Shown here one piece after another: positions 9,606-19,528 of a DNA stretch of 64,000 nt. Position 1 is the stretch's first letter. Each line of letters starts with the position of its first letter. The DNA lies in the NCBI RefSeq assembly GCF_001830325.1, contig NZ_MHZG01000011.1, forward strand, positions 1 through 64,000, written 5' to 3'. The translations under genes and the position numbers were made by a program. This DNA is from Polynucleobacter sp. GWA2_45_21. GTDB lineage: Bacteria; Pseudomonadota; Gammaproteobacteria; Burkholderiales; Burkholderiaceae. The notes under the pieces were generated by a model, which did no database searches, was not told the DNA's origin, and was given only the letters and a program-made list of their open reading frames with translations.

Positions 9606-10154
9606 CTAAAACCCTGAACCTGATTTAGGGTTTTGAGGCTTTCCCAGTAAGGCACCCATCATGGTGTAAAGTGCGGCACCAGAGAGGGATACCGCAAATA
9701 TTCCACTAAATGAAATGATGATAGGAATGATTTTCCAGCGCTCGGTCAATATGTAATCACCGAAACCAACGGTTGTATACATCTCTCCAGCGAAATACAG
9801 CGTTTGGAGGTTGGTGGGGAAAACTTGCAAGCCAATACAGATATAGGTCCAGCCAATGATTTCTAGAAGATGTATGCCAACAATCAACAAGATTGCTATG
9901 AAGTAGGACAAAAAGTTAGCACCATAAACCCGCTTATCTTCTAACTTGTTATCAACCCAGTGGAAAATACCCGCTATTACCAACACGGCAACTCCATGAA
10001 TTGTCAGCATCAAACAAGCTATAACTAATAAAAACACAATGTCGCTATTGCCCACATCGGCATTAACTTCAGAAAACAGATTGCTAATGCTGGGTAGGGA
10101 GTGAAGGCCTGGAAGCCTTTCTAATAAGTTACTGAATGTCATAGTCGATACCAA
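9606..10154 (-). CDS. Two-pore-helix type potassium channel protein
   Basis: The 182-residue protein has hydrophobic segments at about 38-66, 80-108 and 141-168. Between the last two is a pore loop with the selectivity filter TVGFGD (residues 128-133), a variant of the K+ channel TVGYGD. No RCK or cyclic-nucleotide domain is present, so gating control is not evident. It is convergent with the DUF3108 gene. Confidence 0.85.
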   Translation of the reverse strand: MVSTMTFSNLLERLPGLHSLPSISNLFSEVNADVGNSDIVFLLVIACLMLTIHGVAVLVIAGIFHWVDNKLEDKRVYGANFLSYFIAILLIVGIHLLEIIGWTYICIGLQVFPTNLQTLYFAGEMYTTVGFGDYILTERWKIIPIIISFSGIFAVSLSGAALYTMMGALLGKPQNPKSGSGF

Positions 10155-10218
10155 GATTTTCTAGATTCATTTCTTATTTGACATAATAATGATTATACGC
10201 AATTAGCAAGAATATCAA

Positions 10219-10920
10219 TTATGTAGGTGACTTCTTTGGGCCGCCTGGATAAGGCTCTTTATAAAGCTTTTGCCATCTGGATGTCAGGCCATCACGAATA
10301 TCGTCTTTACCAAATAACTGCGCTATATCAATCGCTGTATAGCCTTCATGATTCCTTAAACTCAAGTCGGCACCGTTATCTAGCAAATACTTAATAAGCT
10401 CATCATTCCCAGAGCCTATAGCCATCATGAGAGGCGTCGTTTCGCTAGGACTAAAGGCATTGACCTTAGCTCCATGGGTCATTAAAAATTGAACAATTTG
10501 TAGATGCCCGTTAGTAGCTGCATAGTGAATTGGTGCCCAGCCGCGCTTATTCACGGAAGCCTTCTTTTCCAAAACCAACATCTTGACTGTTGGCAGATCA
10601 CCATCAAAAGCGGCCATCATCAGGGCATTTTCACCGCTCTTGTTAGCTAAATTGACGTTAGTTGCAGGGTTGGTAAGGAGTAAATCAGTCACTTTCTTGG
10701 ATTTATCGCGTATAGCAACGATCAACATGGGGTTTCCCTTGGGATCCAAGGTATTTGGACTAACGCCGGCCTTGAGCAGGGACTGAACCTCAGAAACATC
10801 ATCAAACTTAGCGGCCTTTGTAAAGTCATCGATTTGATCGGCCGTCTGCGCAAATACACTGCTTGCAAAGCATAGCGTTGCTACATTTGCAGCAAAAAAT
10901 AATTTAAATGAATTTCTCAT
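10219..10920 (-). CDS. Exported ankyrin-repeat protein
   Basis: A 233-residue protein with a signal peptide (cleavage near residue 24, VFAQT) followed by about five ankyrin repeats. These are seen as GENALMMAAFDGDLPTVKML, GWAPIHYAATNGHLQIVQFL and ETTPLMMAIGSGNDELIKYL. Such periplasmic ankyrin proteins mediate protein contacts; the partner is unknown. Its ATG overlaps the tatD stop by four bases, so it is the distal gene of that operon. Confidence 0.88.
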   Translation of the reverse strand: MRNSFKLFFAANVATLCFASSVFAQTADQIDDFTKAAKFDDVSEVQSLLKAGVSPNTLDPKGNPMLIVAIRDKSKKVTDLLLTNPATNVNLANKSGENALMMAAFDGDLPTVKMLVLEKKASVNKRGWAPIHYAATNGHLQIVQFLMTHGAKVNAFSPSETTPLMMAIGSGNDELIKYLLDNGADLSLRNHEGYTAIDIAQLFGKDDIRDGLTSRWQKLYKEPYPGGPKKSPT

Positions 10921-11705
10921 GAAATTGCTCTATTTATATGAAAACATTGGAAAAAATTACTGGAAGTACGCTCTGCAATCTCTTCAACAGAGACGCCCTT
11001 CAGGTTGGCTACAAATTCACCAACCTTGGATACCCAGGCTGGCTCATTGGTCTTGCCGCGATAAGGAATTGGGGCTAAGTAAGGTGAATCAGTTTCAATC
11101 AACATGCGATCCAGCGGGACTTGTTTGCAGGTTTCCTGAAGATCTTTGGCGCTTTTAAAGGTCACAATACCTGAAAACGAGATGTAAAAGCCCATTTCCA
11201 TGGCTGCCTTAGCTACCTCGGTGGATTCCGTAAAGCAGTGCATAACCCCACCAACTCGATCAGCACCCTCCTCTTTTAGAATTTTGAGGGCATCTTCTGA
11301 AGATGAGCGAGTGTGAATGATGAGGGGCTTTTTGGATGCCACGGCAGCTCTGATATGAGTCCTAAATCGCTCTCTTTGCCATTCCATGGATTCATAACTG
11401 CGATAACCCATACGATAGTAGTCCAAACCAGTCTCACCTATAGCAACGATTTTGGGGTGTTTGGCCTCTTCAACCAAAAATTCAAAGCTAGGCTCTGGCG
11501 TGTCTTCGTAGTCCGGATGAACTCCAACCGAGGCAAATAAATGAGCGTGATCCTCAGCAAGTTTTCGTACTTTGGGGAAATCAGGGATATCAACCGAAAC
11601 GCAAAGCGCATGACTAACCTTGCAGGCGGCCATATTGGCTAAAACCTCAGGAAGTCTAGCTTGAAATTCTGGGAAATCGAGATGGCAGTGTGAGTCTATA
11701 AACAT
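10917..11705 (-). CDS. TatD-family metal-dependent deoxyribonuclease
   Basis: A 262-residue TIM-barrel hydrolase. The metal-binding HCH (DSHCHLD, H6 and H8), E91 in IGETGLDYY, IIHTRSS, MHCFTES and the final ETDSPYL aspartate are the ordered motifs of TatD/YcfH DNases. The position just after holB is conserved for the YcfH paralogue in many Proteobacteria. It is the second-last gene of the mltG-tmk-holB-tatD-ankyrin run. Confidence 0.92.
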   Translation of the reverse strand: MFIDSHCHLDFPEFQARLPEVLANMAACKVSHALCVSVDIPDFPKVRKLAEDHAHLFASVGVHPDYEDTPEPSFEFLVEEAKHPKIVAIGETGLDYYRMGYRSYESMEWQRERFRTHIRAAVASKKPLIIHTRSSSEDALKILKEEGADRVGGVMHCFTESTEVAKAAMEMGFYISFSGIVTFKSAKDLQETCKQVPLDRMLIETDSPYLAPIPYRGKTNEPAWVSKVGEFVANLKGVSVEEIAERTSSNFFQCFHINRAIS

Positions 11706-11716
11706 GACCCATCATT

Positions 11717-12862
11717 TTAATCTTCAAATACCTGCTGGTATTGAGAAAGTAAGGCTTCTAATTGAATGCGAGTTGCCAAAGGGTGATTTTCATGACGCCG
11801 CGCCTGTGTCAAAGACTTCCAGAAACGAAGCAACTTTGGTAGGCGGACCTGTTTAGCTAGGGCCTTAATTGAGTCCTCATGCTTTGGGTAATAACGGGGT
11901 GAGCCTAATTGAGCGCAACTCTGCAGGTCTGAGACCCAGCGCTGCATAGTTGTCAGCAAAACTGAATAGCGTGCCTTTTGCGTCTTATCTGCAGCATCTA
12001 ACCAATTGATGCGAGCGCCCTGCGACATTGCCTGCAATAAATATCGTGAGGCTTGGTTAACTATAGTGAGCTCATCCTTTTCATCTTTGTTGTGGCGCGC
12101 CTTCAAGGACTCAAACACTGCATAAGGCGCCCCACCCTGCTCGTCATAGATAGACTCAATATCGGGATCACTTATCTTTAGGCCAGGTACTTTATTAAGT
12201 TGAGCGTGCAACCAACTTAAGCCACTTAATCGATCTGGTCGTGGCGCAGACAATAAGCGACAACGAGAGCGAATTGTTGGCAAAACACGATCAAGGCGAT
12301 CAGCAAGCAAAATAAAGATCGTATTCTTGGGTGGTTCCTCGAGAGACTTCAATAAAGTATTCGCAGAATCTGGCCTCAGCATCTCTAGTGGATAAACCAA
12401 AATTACTCGATTCCCACCCCGGTGAGATCCAATCGATAGACCTTCAATTGCACTTCTAGCATCCTCAATGGAAATACTTTTCTTCTCTTTCTTCTCGGGC
12501 CCATCACTATCACTGTCAGCTTGTGCGGCCTTAGTTTTTTTAGGGGAGTCGACTTCGGAATCAAAGTCACCATGAGGCAAAAGCTTGCGATGCGTCTCAG
12601 GCACAAGGGCAATAAAGTCAGGGTGATTACCCGAATCAAACCACCGACAAGCTTCGCATTGATTGCAGGGTTTCGCGTTTGACGAGGATTCACATAAAAG
12701 CGCTTTAGCTAATTCAATAGAAAATTCAAACTTTCCAATACCTGATTGACCATGAATCAATACCGCATTGGGAAATGCAGTTAAATCAAGGCCAGCCCAG
12801 ATGGGTTCAAGCCAAGGCGCTATTTTCTTAGTCGAATCATTTGGAAACATCAGATCACTCAT
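11717..12862 (-). CDS. holB: DNA polymerase III subunit delta prime
   Basis: The 381-residue clamp-loader subunit shows the degenerate nucleotide site LIHGQSGIGKFEFS (about 35-48), where the usual T/S after GK is replaced by F. It also has a zinc-binding CNQCEAC cluster and the SRC motif IRSRCRLL. Loss of ATP binding is normal for delta prime. An acidic and lysine-rich insertion (DSEVDSPKKTKAAQADSDSDG) follows the zinc module and looks disordered. It abuts tmk directly. Confidence 0.93.
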   Translation of the reverse strand: MSDLMFPNDSTKKIAPWLEPIWAGLDLTAFPNAVLIHGQSGIGKFEFSIELAKALLCESSSNAKPCNQCEACRWFDSGNHPDFIALVPETHRKLLPHGDFDSEVDSPKKTKAAQADSDSDGPEKKEKKSISIEDARSAIEGLSIGSHRGGNRVILVYPLEMLRPDSANTLLKSLEEPPKNTIFILLADRLDRVLPTIRSRCRLLSAPRPDRLSGLSWLHAQLNKVPGLKISDPDIESIYDEQGGAPYAVFESLKARHNKDEKDELTIVNQASRYLLQAMSQGARINWLDAADKTQKARYSVLLTTMQRWVSDLQSCAQLGSPRYYPKHEDSIKALAKQVRLPKLLRFWKSLTQARRHENHPLATRIQLEALLSQYQQVFED

Positions 12863-13501
12863 TTAGAGTTTGATCTCCAGTGATTCAAGCTCACTCCAAA
12901 TTGCTTCTGGCGTTCTGGTGGCATCAACGAGATAAAAGCGTTTCGAATCAGCCTTTGCTCTACGAAGATACTCTTGACGTACCTTCTCAAAAAAATCTAA
13001 ATCCATCTTCTCAAATTTATCAGGCGCCCTCACCTTGGATCTTCTAGCTTCGGCAATTGAGCCGGGCAAATCAAAAAGAAAAGTTAGATTCGGTTGAAGT
13101 AATGTTCCATCTGGACGACCCTGCACCCACTGCTCTAGATCATTTAACTTGGTCAAGCTTAAGCCCCGACCTCCACCTTGATAAGCAAAGCTAGCATCGG
13201 TAAAGCGATCAGAAATAACAATCTTTCCAGCCTTCAATGCGGGCTCTATTACTTGAGCAATATGTTCGCGACGAGCCGCAAACATAAGCAAAGCTTCAGT
13301 CTCTAAATTCATGGGGGCATCAAGCAATAATGCGCGTAGCTGTTCGCCTAATTGAGTGCCACCCGGCTCTCGAGTCATAATAACCTCACGGTCAGCATAG
13401 CGTTGTTTTAACAGTTGACTAAATGATTGAATGTGCGTGCTCTTGCCGGCACCATCAATACCCTCAAAACTAATGAAATAACCTGGAAATGGAGTCGTCA
13501 T
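12863..13501 (-). CDS. tmk: Thymidylate kinase
   Basis: A 212-residue kinase that phosphorylates dTMP to dTDP. The P-loop [11 protein letters not shown] is at about 12-22, the DRFTDAS motif (DR[YFH]) and the lid with YQGGGRGL are present. The stop is immediately followed by holB, and mltG ends five bases upstream of the start. The mltG-tmk-holB order is widely conserved. Confidence 0.96.
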   Translation of the reverse strand: MTTPFPGYFISFEGIDGAGKSTHIQSFSQLLKQRYADREVIMTREPGGTQLGEQLRALLLDAPMNLETEALLMFAARREHIAQVIEPALKAGKIVISDRFTDASFAYQGGGRGLSLTKLNDLEQWVQGRPDGTLLQPNLTFLFDLPGSIAEARRSKVRAPDKFEKMDLDFFEKVRQEYLRRAKADSKRFYLVDATRTPEAIWSELESLEIKL

Positions 13502-13506
13502 AAAGA

Positions 13507-14604
13507 TTATTGTGAATTCGGTTTAGTTGGTGCACTACGTTTACGTTGAAATTGGTCAACGGCGCTTTCATGCTCTTTTAATGTCTTTGAAAAATGGCTG
13601 CTGCCATCACCGCGTGCCACAAAATAAATTGCATCGCTCTTTGCTGGGTTAATTACGGCTTGGAGGGACTCTTTGCTTGGCATGGCTATTGGAGTGGGTG
13701 GCAAACCTTTACGCATATAAGTATTGTAGGGACTGTCTTTGCGTAAATCTGCTTTTCGAAGATTACCGTCAAATCGAGGCCCAATACCGTAAATCACCGT
13801 TGGATCAGTCTGCAATGGCATATTCAAATTCAGTCGATTGATAAATACTGCGGCAACCAGGGATCGGTCGCTAGACCGTCCAGTCTCCTTTTCGACTATT
13901 GAGCCCAGGATGAGAAGCTCATAAGGGGTTCTAAGCGGTAAGGTTGCATTTTTTTGCTCCCAAACAGCATTAAGCTGCTTTTGCATTGCCTGTGAAGCCC
14001 TTCTGTAAATAGAAATATCGGAGTCATCTGGGTCAAAAATATAGGTATCTGGATAAAAAAGTCCCTCATCACCCGGATAGAAGAGGCCCAGAGATTGCAA
14101 TAACTCCTTTGAGCTAATGCCTTTAGTTTGATGAATCAAGGCTGGGTGATTGTCAATGAGAGCTCGCAGCTGCCATATAGTCATGCCGGGAATAATTGCT
14201 ATGCTCTCTCGCACTCGATCACCTCGTGCAATCTGTAACAGGATATTCCCGAGACTAGCGCGGGGAGGTAGTAGATAGGTTCCTGGTTTGAGCTTTGAGC
14301 CAACCAATAGCGCTCTTGCGGCTATCTGAAAGGTCAACACATTGGACGATATGCCCTGCGTCGCTAACTGCTTAGAAATAGAAGATAGGCTGGATTGAGG
14401 GGCAATCTTAATTTTGTATGCGGAGCCCCCTGAAACATTTGATACCGATGGGACAACAGGCCACAAAAAGATGGCCCCGTACACCAAAATCAGAATAGCA
14501 AGCAGGTAAAGTCCATAGGCTTTCCATCCCCCTCCTTTGGAATGCTTTATGAAAAGCGTTCTTCGCTGAAATTTTCTGCTCATCAAGCTATGATAAAAGC
14601 TCAT
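13507..14604 (-). CDS. mltG: Endolytic murein transglycosylase MltG
   Basis: A YceG-like inner-membrane enzyme that cuts nascent glycan strands. One membrane helix ([21 protein letters not shown]) follows a basic N-terminus, then a LysM-like region and the YceG domain with the catalytic glutamate in [11 protein letters not shown] and the LPLQTDPTV-like motif (seen as [12 protein letters not shown]). The start is uncertain: ATG at 14604 overlaps the start of the divergent ygfZ, and ATG at 14583 is a shorter option. The frame stays open to 14712 but that part lies over ygfZ. Confidence 0.9.
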   Translation of the reverse strand: MSFYHSLMSRKFQRRTLFIKHSKGGGWKAYGLYLLAILILVYGAIFLWPVVPSVSNVSGGSAYKIKIAPQSSLSSISKQLATQGISSNVLTFQIAARALLVGSKLKPGTYLLPPRASLGNILLQIARGDRVRESIAIIPGMTIWQLRALIDNHPALIHQTKGISSKELLQSLGLFYPGDEGLFYPDTYIFDPDDSDISIYRRASQAMQKQLNAVWEQKNATLPLRTPYELLILGSIVEKETGRSSDRSLVAAVFINRLNLNMPLQTDPTVIYGIGPRFDGNLRKADLRKDSPYNTYMRKGLPPTPIAMPSKESLQAVINPAKSDAIYFVARGDGSSHFSKTLKEHESAVDQFQRKRSAPTKPNSQ

Positions 14605-15610
14605 GACCTTAAGCCCTAAAAACCACCCAATGCCAACAACCTTTTTGAACCATGGATGCACTGTTTTGCCCAATTGGGGCTTAATTCTGGTTGAAGGGCC
14701 TGATGCCGCCACCCTCCTTCAAAGTCAGCTCAGTAATTCTGTTTTGGGTCTGAAGCGCACTTTTTCAGGAGAAATAGCGCAAGGACTAGGCTCGGTTCGC
14801 CTGGCGGGGTATTGCAGTCCCAAAGGACGTCTCTTGGCTAGCGCTTGGATTGGCTTATTTCCTGAATCCACTGACTCAGATGATCGCTTTGCACTCTTTG
14901 CTTCTAAAGATATTGCCGCTAGTATTGCCAAGCGGTTGGCGATGTATGTTTTGCGGTCAAAAGTCAAAGTTTCGGATGCCTCAAATGATTGGGAAATTTT
15001 TGGCGCATATCGAGATGATCAAGATCTTGAACCAGCTTATGAAGTTGCTCACTCTTTTGCATTGCGGATGCCGGATGTTTCAATTGCCAATCACACATTT
15101 GAGCGCTTGCTCATTGCCAAAAGAAAAACTGAATCGAGTGAATCCATGATTCAGATTGATGCATTAGGGCAATGGAACTCCCTAGAGGTATTGAGTGGAA
15201 TTCCTCGGATTGTCTTAGCTACCCAAGAGCAATTTGTCCCGCAAATGGTCAATCTTGAATCCGTAGCAGGCGTTGATTTCAAAAAGGGTTGCTACCCTGG
15301 ACAAGAGATTGTTGCCAGAAGCCAATACCGGGGCGCGGTTAAACGTAGACTGCAACTTGCCCATAGCGATTTAAGTTCATCCGCTCTAGATTTTGCCAAA
15401 CCAGGCGTAGAGTTATTTCACGAAAGCGATGCGAGTCAGCCATGCGGCATGGTAGTACTTGCGGCTACTAACCCAGAAAATGCGGATCGAATTGATTTTC
15501 AGATCGAACTCAAGCTAGATGCTCTTGAGACTGGGGAAATCCATCTAGGCATGCCTACCGGCCCTGTGTTAAAAATGGATATATTGCCCTACCCCTTATT
15601 AGAAATTTAA
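14603..15610 (+). CDS. ygfZ: YgfZ-type folate-binding protein (Fe-S repair / tRNA modification)
   Basis: The 335-residue protein belongs to the GcvT-like YgfZ/IBA57 group that supports Fe-S enzymes such as MiaB. The signature KGCYPGQEIVAR is at about 227-238, with the invariant cysteine at about 230. The start may be ATG 14603, or ATG 14630, which gives MPTTFLNHGC. The first overlaps the divergent mltG start within CATG. Downstream genes on this strand are spaced by short gaps. Confidence 0.92.
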   Translation: MTLSPKNHPMPTTFLNHGCTVLPNWGLILVEGPDAATLLQSQLSNSVLGLKRTFSGEIAQGLGSVRLAGYCSPKGRLLASAWIGLFPESTDSDDRFALFASKDIAASIAKRLAMYVLRSKVKVSDASNDWEIFGAYRDDQDLEPAYEVAHSFALRMPDVSIANHTFERLLIAKRKTESSESMIQIDALGQWNSLEVLSGIPRIVLATQEQFVPQMVNLESVAGVDFKKGCYPGQEIVARSQYRGAVKRRLQLAHSDLSSSALDFAKPGVELFHESDASQPCGMVVLAATNPENADRIDFQIELKLDALETGEIHLGMPTGPVLKMDILPYPLLEI

Positions 15611-15637
15611 TTTCATCATTAGCTCAACTATTTCCTT

Positions 15638-16495
15638 ATGTGCCTAATTCTCTTTGCCTGGAAGTCACATCCAGACTACCCTTTGGTAGTAGCGGCAAAT
15701 AGAGATGAGTTTTATGAGCGTGACACTGACCCCCTGGGTTGGTGGGATGAGCATCCTCATGTTTTGGCTGGAAAAGATCGAGCTGATGTTCTAGGCAGTC
15801 CAGGAACTTGGCTGGGTTTTACTAAAACAGGTCGCTTTGCTGCGCTAACTAATGTCAGAGCTCCTAGTGAAAAAAATCCTGACGCTAGAACACGTGGGGA
15901 GCTTAGTCTTCGGTACCTTACTGGTCAGCATAAGCCACATGCTTATGTACAAGAAAATGCAAAGCGATTTGATCAATACAATGGCTTCAACCTACTCATG
16001 GCAGATCTCAGTGATCCTGAGAACGCTGAAATGCATTGGGTCAGCAATCGCCTGATGATGGGTCAAAATATTCGCCCCAGAAAAGTTTTTCCAGAGCAAG
16101 CTCTTAGTCCTGGCGTCTATGGCTTATCCAATGCCATGCTCGACACACCATGGCCCAAAGTTAATCACCGAGTTGCAGCATTCGCTCAAACATTGGCAAT
16201 GGATAGTGGGCAGCTTAAAAATGCAGATCACTACTTACGTGTATTGGCTGATACCCATGAAGCCAGCCCACAGGAGCTGCCTAGTACCGGTGTGAACCCA
16301 GATTGGGAAAGAGCCCTATCAGCTGCATTTATCAAGACGCCCTCTTACGGAACACGTTCGAGCACCATTTTGCGAGTTCGCAAAGATGGTCAGTTTGAAA
16401 TGGTGGAGAGACGGTTCGATGCCAATGGCACTGTGGGCCACGATGTTGTGACTGGAGAGCTTAGTTCTGCCCCAGGATCAAATCTATCAGTCTAG
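15638..16495 (+). CDS. TANGO2/NRDE-family protein
   Basis: The 285-residue protein starts MCLILFAW and carries the family signature AANRDEFYERDT near residue 19-30, plus GTWLGFTKTGRFAALTNVR. These are the conserved motifs of the NRDE/TANGO2 family. In eukaryotes TANGO2 is linked to lipid and heme handling; the bacterial role is unsettled. Cys2 could be an N-terminal nucleophile after Met removal, as the fold is related to Ntn hydrolases. Confidence 0.9.
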   Translation: MCLILFAWKSHPDYPLVVAANRDEFYERDTDPLGWWDEHPHVLAGKDRADVLGSPGTWLGFTKTGRFAALTNVRAPSEKNPDARTRGELSLRYLTGQHKPHAYVQENAKRFDQYNGFNLLMADLSDPENAEMHWVSNRLMMGQNIRPRKVFPEQALSPGVYGLSNAMLDTPWPKVNHRVAAFAQTLAMDSGQLKNADHYLRVLADTHEASPQELPSTGVNPDWERALSAAFIKTPSYGTRSSTILRVRKDGQFEMVERRFDANGTVGHDVVTGELSSAPGSNLSV

Positions 16496-16514
16496 ATATT
16501 CGATCAACATTGCA

Positions 16515-17000
16515 TCATTTCTGCTGACGCGAATCCTCATTGATGACTCGTTCGCCATTTGCATCTTTAGTGGCGAGTCGCTTTAGAAACTGAAACGTTC
16601 CTGTTGCCATGCAACAGATCTCACCCTGATCGTTGTAAAGCTTAGCCTCACAAAAAGCCATTGTGGCAGTACGTCGAACAGTATCAGCCTTTACACGCAA
16701 GATGCCATTGGCAGCCTGCATAAAATTATTTTTCATCTCCACCGTCACGACACTGCGATCACCGGGATCGCTAGATCGAGCGGCAACCGCCATAGCTACA
16801 TCCATCAGCGTAAGTAATACACCGCCATGCGCTACATCCCAGGTATTGGTATGCTCAGGCTTGAGGGCAAGCAGTATTTCGCCTTTGCCCATTTCAGCGC
16901 TGATAAGACGAACGCCCAGCAATTTCAAAAATGGGACGTTGAGCTCTTCACCCAGATTGGCAAGCTGTGTTGCCGCATTCAGTTGTACTTTATTTGTCAT
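16515..17000 (-). CDS. PaaI-family hotdog thioesterase
   Basis: A 161-residue single-hotdog protein. The family active-site segment is WDVAHGGVLLTLMDVAMAVAAR, with the HGG and the catalytic aspartate in LMDVAMA. It likely hydrolyses an acyl- or aryl-CoA thioester. It is a single minus-strand gene between two plus-strand genes, so it has its own promoter. Confidence 0.88.
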   Translation of the reverse strand: MTNKVQLNAATQLANLGEELNVPFLKLLGVRLISAEMGKGEILLALKPEHTNTWDVAHGGVLLTLMDVAMAVAARSSDPGDRSVVTVEMKNNFMQAANGILRVKADTVRRTATMAFCEAKLYNDQGEICCMATGTFQFLKRLATKDANGERVINEDSRQQK

Positions 17001-17054
17001 AGGGACATTTTAGAGGCTTCTGCGGTACTTGTGAATTACCCATAGAATACAAAT

Positions 17055-18521
17055 ATGCCTTTTACCCTCCGTGGCGATGATGTATGCCAAGCAACCCCAC
17101 CTACTCCACTGCCCAATCCCTACTGGGTTGCATTTTCACCGGCTGTCGCCAAGCTAATCCATTTGGAGCTTGGAAATAATGGTTTGCCTAAAGATCCAGA
17201 ATGGCTGGAGGTATTGGGAGGAAATCAACTGAATGTGGGCAAGCACATATTTTCTAATCCGATTTCAACGGCTTATAGCGGACATCAATTCGGATCATGG
17301 GCAGGACAATTAGGCGATGGTCGCGCAATCCTACTGGGTGATATCAATCATTTAGAGCTACAGTTAAAAGGTGCTGGCAGAACGCACTATTCCAGAATGG
17401 GTGACGGAAGAGCAGTCTTAAGATCTTCTATTCGAGAATTTCTGTGTAGCGAAGCAATGCATGCGCTTGGTATACCTACTAGCCGCGCTCTTTCCGTAGT
17501 TGGATCAAAACAGGCGGTTAGACGTGAAACCATGGAAACAGCTGCGGTTTGCTCTCGCATTGCCCCAAGCTTTATTCGCATCGGCCACTTTGAACACTTT
17601 GCTTCGCTCCAAAATATTGTCCGCCTGAAAGAATTAGCGGATCTACTGATTGCAGAATTTTATCCAGAGTGTGCATCCAAAGAGGATCCCTATCTAAGTC
17701 TTTTTAAACAGATTAGTGCTCGCAATGCCAAGTTGGTAGCGCAGTGGCAATCGGTAGGATTTTGTCATGGCGTTTTAAATAGCGACAACATCAGCGCTCT
17801 AGGCCTGACTATTGACTATGGCCCTTTTGGGTTTTTAGATCATTTTGAAATCGACCACATCTGCAATCATAGTGATCATGGCGGCAGATATGCATACCAT
17901 CGTCAGCCCCAAATCATGCATTGGAATATGGCCTGTCTTGCCAGTGCAATGCTTCCTCTATTGGAGCTAGAGCATTCTGCAGAAGAGTCTCAAAACCTGT
18001 TGCGCTCAGCCCTTGAAGATTTTCCATTGATCTACGCCAAAGAATGGCAACAAGCATTTCGACAAAAACTAGGATTGCAATCAGAGCAGGATGCTGATGT
18101 AGAACTCATTGAACGCCTCCTCCAAGCTATGCATGACTCAAAGGTAGATTTCACCAGCTTCTTCCGCAATTTGGGCAATCTCAAAAAAGAATCTAATCCA
18201 ACAGAGATCTTACAAAGAAATGAATTTGTTGATCGTGAACGTATTGATCAATGGTTTGCCGACTACACCAGTAGACTTCAATCTGAGAATTTATCCGATG
18301 ATGATAGAAAAAGTCTGATGGATAAAGTCAACCCAAAATACATTCTGCGAAATCACTTAGCTCAAGCTGCAATTGAAAAGGCGCAGCAGGATGATTTTTC
18401 TGAAGTCGATACCCTATTAACAATATTGAGCAAGCCATTCGATGAGCAGTTGTTATTTAATGATTACTCAAAACCACCGCCACTGGATATGCAACGAGTT
18501 GCAGTCAGTTGCTCTTCTTAA
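17055..18521 (+). CDS. selO: Protein adenylyltransferase SelO (YdiU pseudokinase)
   Basis: A 488-residue SelO-family enzyme that transfers AMP to Ser, Thr or Tyr of target proteins in redox defence. Motifs include GDGRAILLGDI, LQLKGAGRTHYSRMGDGRAV (with the lysine and glycine-rich stretch), and HGVLNSDNISALGLTIDYGPFGFLD, which contains the metal-binding N and D residues. The family usually reads HGVMNTDN; here it is HGVLNSDN. Length is normal. It precedes msrB, another oxidative-damage gene. Confidence 0.93.
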   Translation: MPFTLRGDDVCQATPPTPLPNPYWVAFSPAVAKLIHLELGNNGLPKDPEWLEVLGGNQLNVGKHIFSNPISTAYSGHQFGSWAGQLGDGRAILLGDINHLELQLKGAGRTHYSRMGDGRAVLRSSIREFLCSEAMHALGIPTSRALSVVGSKQAVRRETMETAAVCSRIAPSFIRIGHFEHFASLQNIVRLKELADLLIAEFYPECASKEDPYLSLFKQISARNAKLVAQWQSVGFCHGVLNSDNISALGLTIDYGPFGFLDHFEIDHICNHSDHGGRYAYHRQPQIMHWNMACLASAMLPLLELEHSAEESQNLLRSALEDFPLIYAKEWQQAFRQKLGLQSEQDADVELIERLLQAMHDSKVDFTSFFRNLGNLKKESNPTEILQRNEFVDRERIDQWFADYTSRLQSENLSDDDRKSLMDKVNPKYILRNHLAQAAIEKAQQDDFSEVDTLLTILSKPFDEQLLFNDYSKPPPLDMQRVAVSCSS

Positions 18522-18539
18522 TGAAAGAAATTCATTGTC

Positions 18540-18953
18540 ATGACAAAGAAAACAGATCGGGAATACAGAGATACATTGAGTGACACCCAATACCGGGTAA
18601 CGCGTGAGGCCGCAACAGAGAGGCCTTTTACTGGCAAGTACTGGGATCACTGGGAAAATGGTCAATATCGCTGCATTTGCTGTGATACCCCCCTATTTCA
18701 ATCTTCGACCAAGTTCGATGCAGGTTGCGGTTGGCCTAGCTATAACGCACCTGAGAATGCTGCAGCGATTACCGAAGTTCGGGATATGTCCCATGGCATG
18801 ATTCGCACCGAAGTCCGCTGCACCCATTGTGATGCGCATTTGGGGCACGTATTTGAAGATGGTCCGCAGCCTACGGGGCTTCGCTACTGCATTAATTCAG
18901 CATCCTTAAGATTTGAACCTTCCGAGAATGCCACTACTACTAAGACTGAATAA
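18540..18953 (+). CDS. msrB: Peptide-methionine (R)-S-oxide reductase
   Basis: A 137-residue MsrB that reduces R-methionine sulfoxide in proteins. The zinc cysteines are C45/C48 (CICC) and C94/C97 (CTHC). The catalytic cysteine C117 is in RYCINSASL, and C63 in DAGCGWPSY is the likely resolving cysteine. It starts 18 bases after selO and is probably co-transcribed. Confidence 0.96.
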   Translation: MTKKTDREYRDTLSDTQYRVTREAATERPFTGKYWDHWENGQYRCICCDTPLFQSSTKFDAGCGWPSYNAPENAAAITEVRDMSHGMIRTEVRCTHCDAHLGHVFEDGPQPTGLRYCINSASLRFEPSENATTTKTE

Positions 18954-18979
18954 TTCTGAAATAGCTGGATAATCACCGC

Positions 18980-19528
18980 ATGAAATTTCTATTTGACCTC
19001 TTCCCGATCATCCTCTTTTTTATTGCATTCAAATTTGCAGACATTTACACAGCAACCATCGTAGCTATGGTTGCCACCATTGGACAAATTCTCTGGGTTT
19101 ACTATCGCCATCGTAAGATTGATGCGATGCAATGGGTCAGCCTGGTCATGATTCTGGTTTTTGGTAGTCTGACTATATTCCTGCACGATAAGACTTTTAT
19201 TCAACTCAAACCAACGGCCCTATATTGGCTTTTTGCAGGCGCTCTATTTATTAGCGCTCAGTTTTTTCAAAAAAACTGGATACAGGTTTTAATGGGAAAA
19301 CAAATTACCCTAAAAGAGCACAGCTCTAAGTCGGTTTGGCATCAAGTGAATATGGCCTGGTCAATCTTTTTCTTCTTGATGGGTGCACTCAATCTTTACA
19401 TTGCTTTTGAGTTCTCTGAAGAAACGTGGGTTAACTTCAAACTATTTGGTAGCACAGCTCTGCTGGTAGTCTTTGTAATTATTCAAGGCGTTTGGCTCAG
19501 TCGCCACATGGAGCACCCTGCAGAATGA
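18980..19528 (+). CDS. yciB: Inner membrane septation protein A family (YciB)
   Basis: A 182-residue polytopic protein with about five membrane segments, starting MKFLFDLFPIILFFIAFKFADIY. This and the ending LFGSTALLVVFVIIQGVWLSRHM match the YciB/IspZ family, linked to cell-envelope integrity and division. The stop overlaps the bolA start as ATGA. Confidence 0.94.
   Translation: MKFLFDLFPIILFFIAFKFADIYTATIVAMVATIGQILWVYYRHRKIDAMQWVSLVMILVFGSLTIFLHDKTFIQLKPTALYWLFAGALFISAQFFQKNWIQVLMGKQITLKEHSSKSVWHQVNMAWSIFFFLMGALNLYIAFEFSEETWVNFKLFGSTALLVVFVIIQGVWLSRHMEHPAE

Noticed and set aside
14605-14712. N-terminal extension of MltG to 14712
   Set aside because: It lies over the start of ygfZ on the other strand, and the extra residues precede the normal basic segment and membrane helix.
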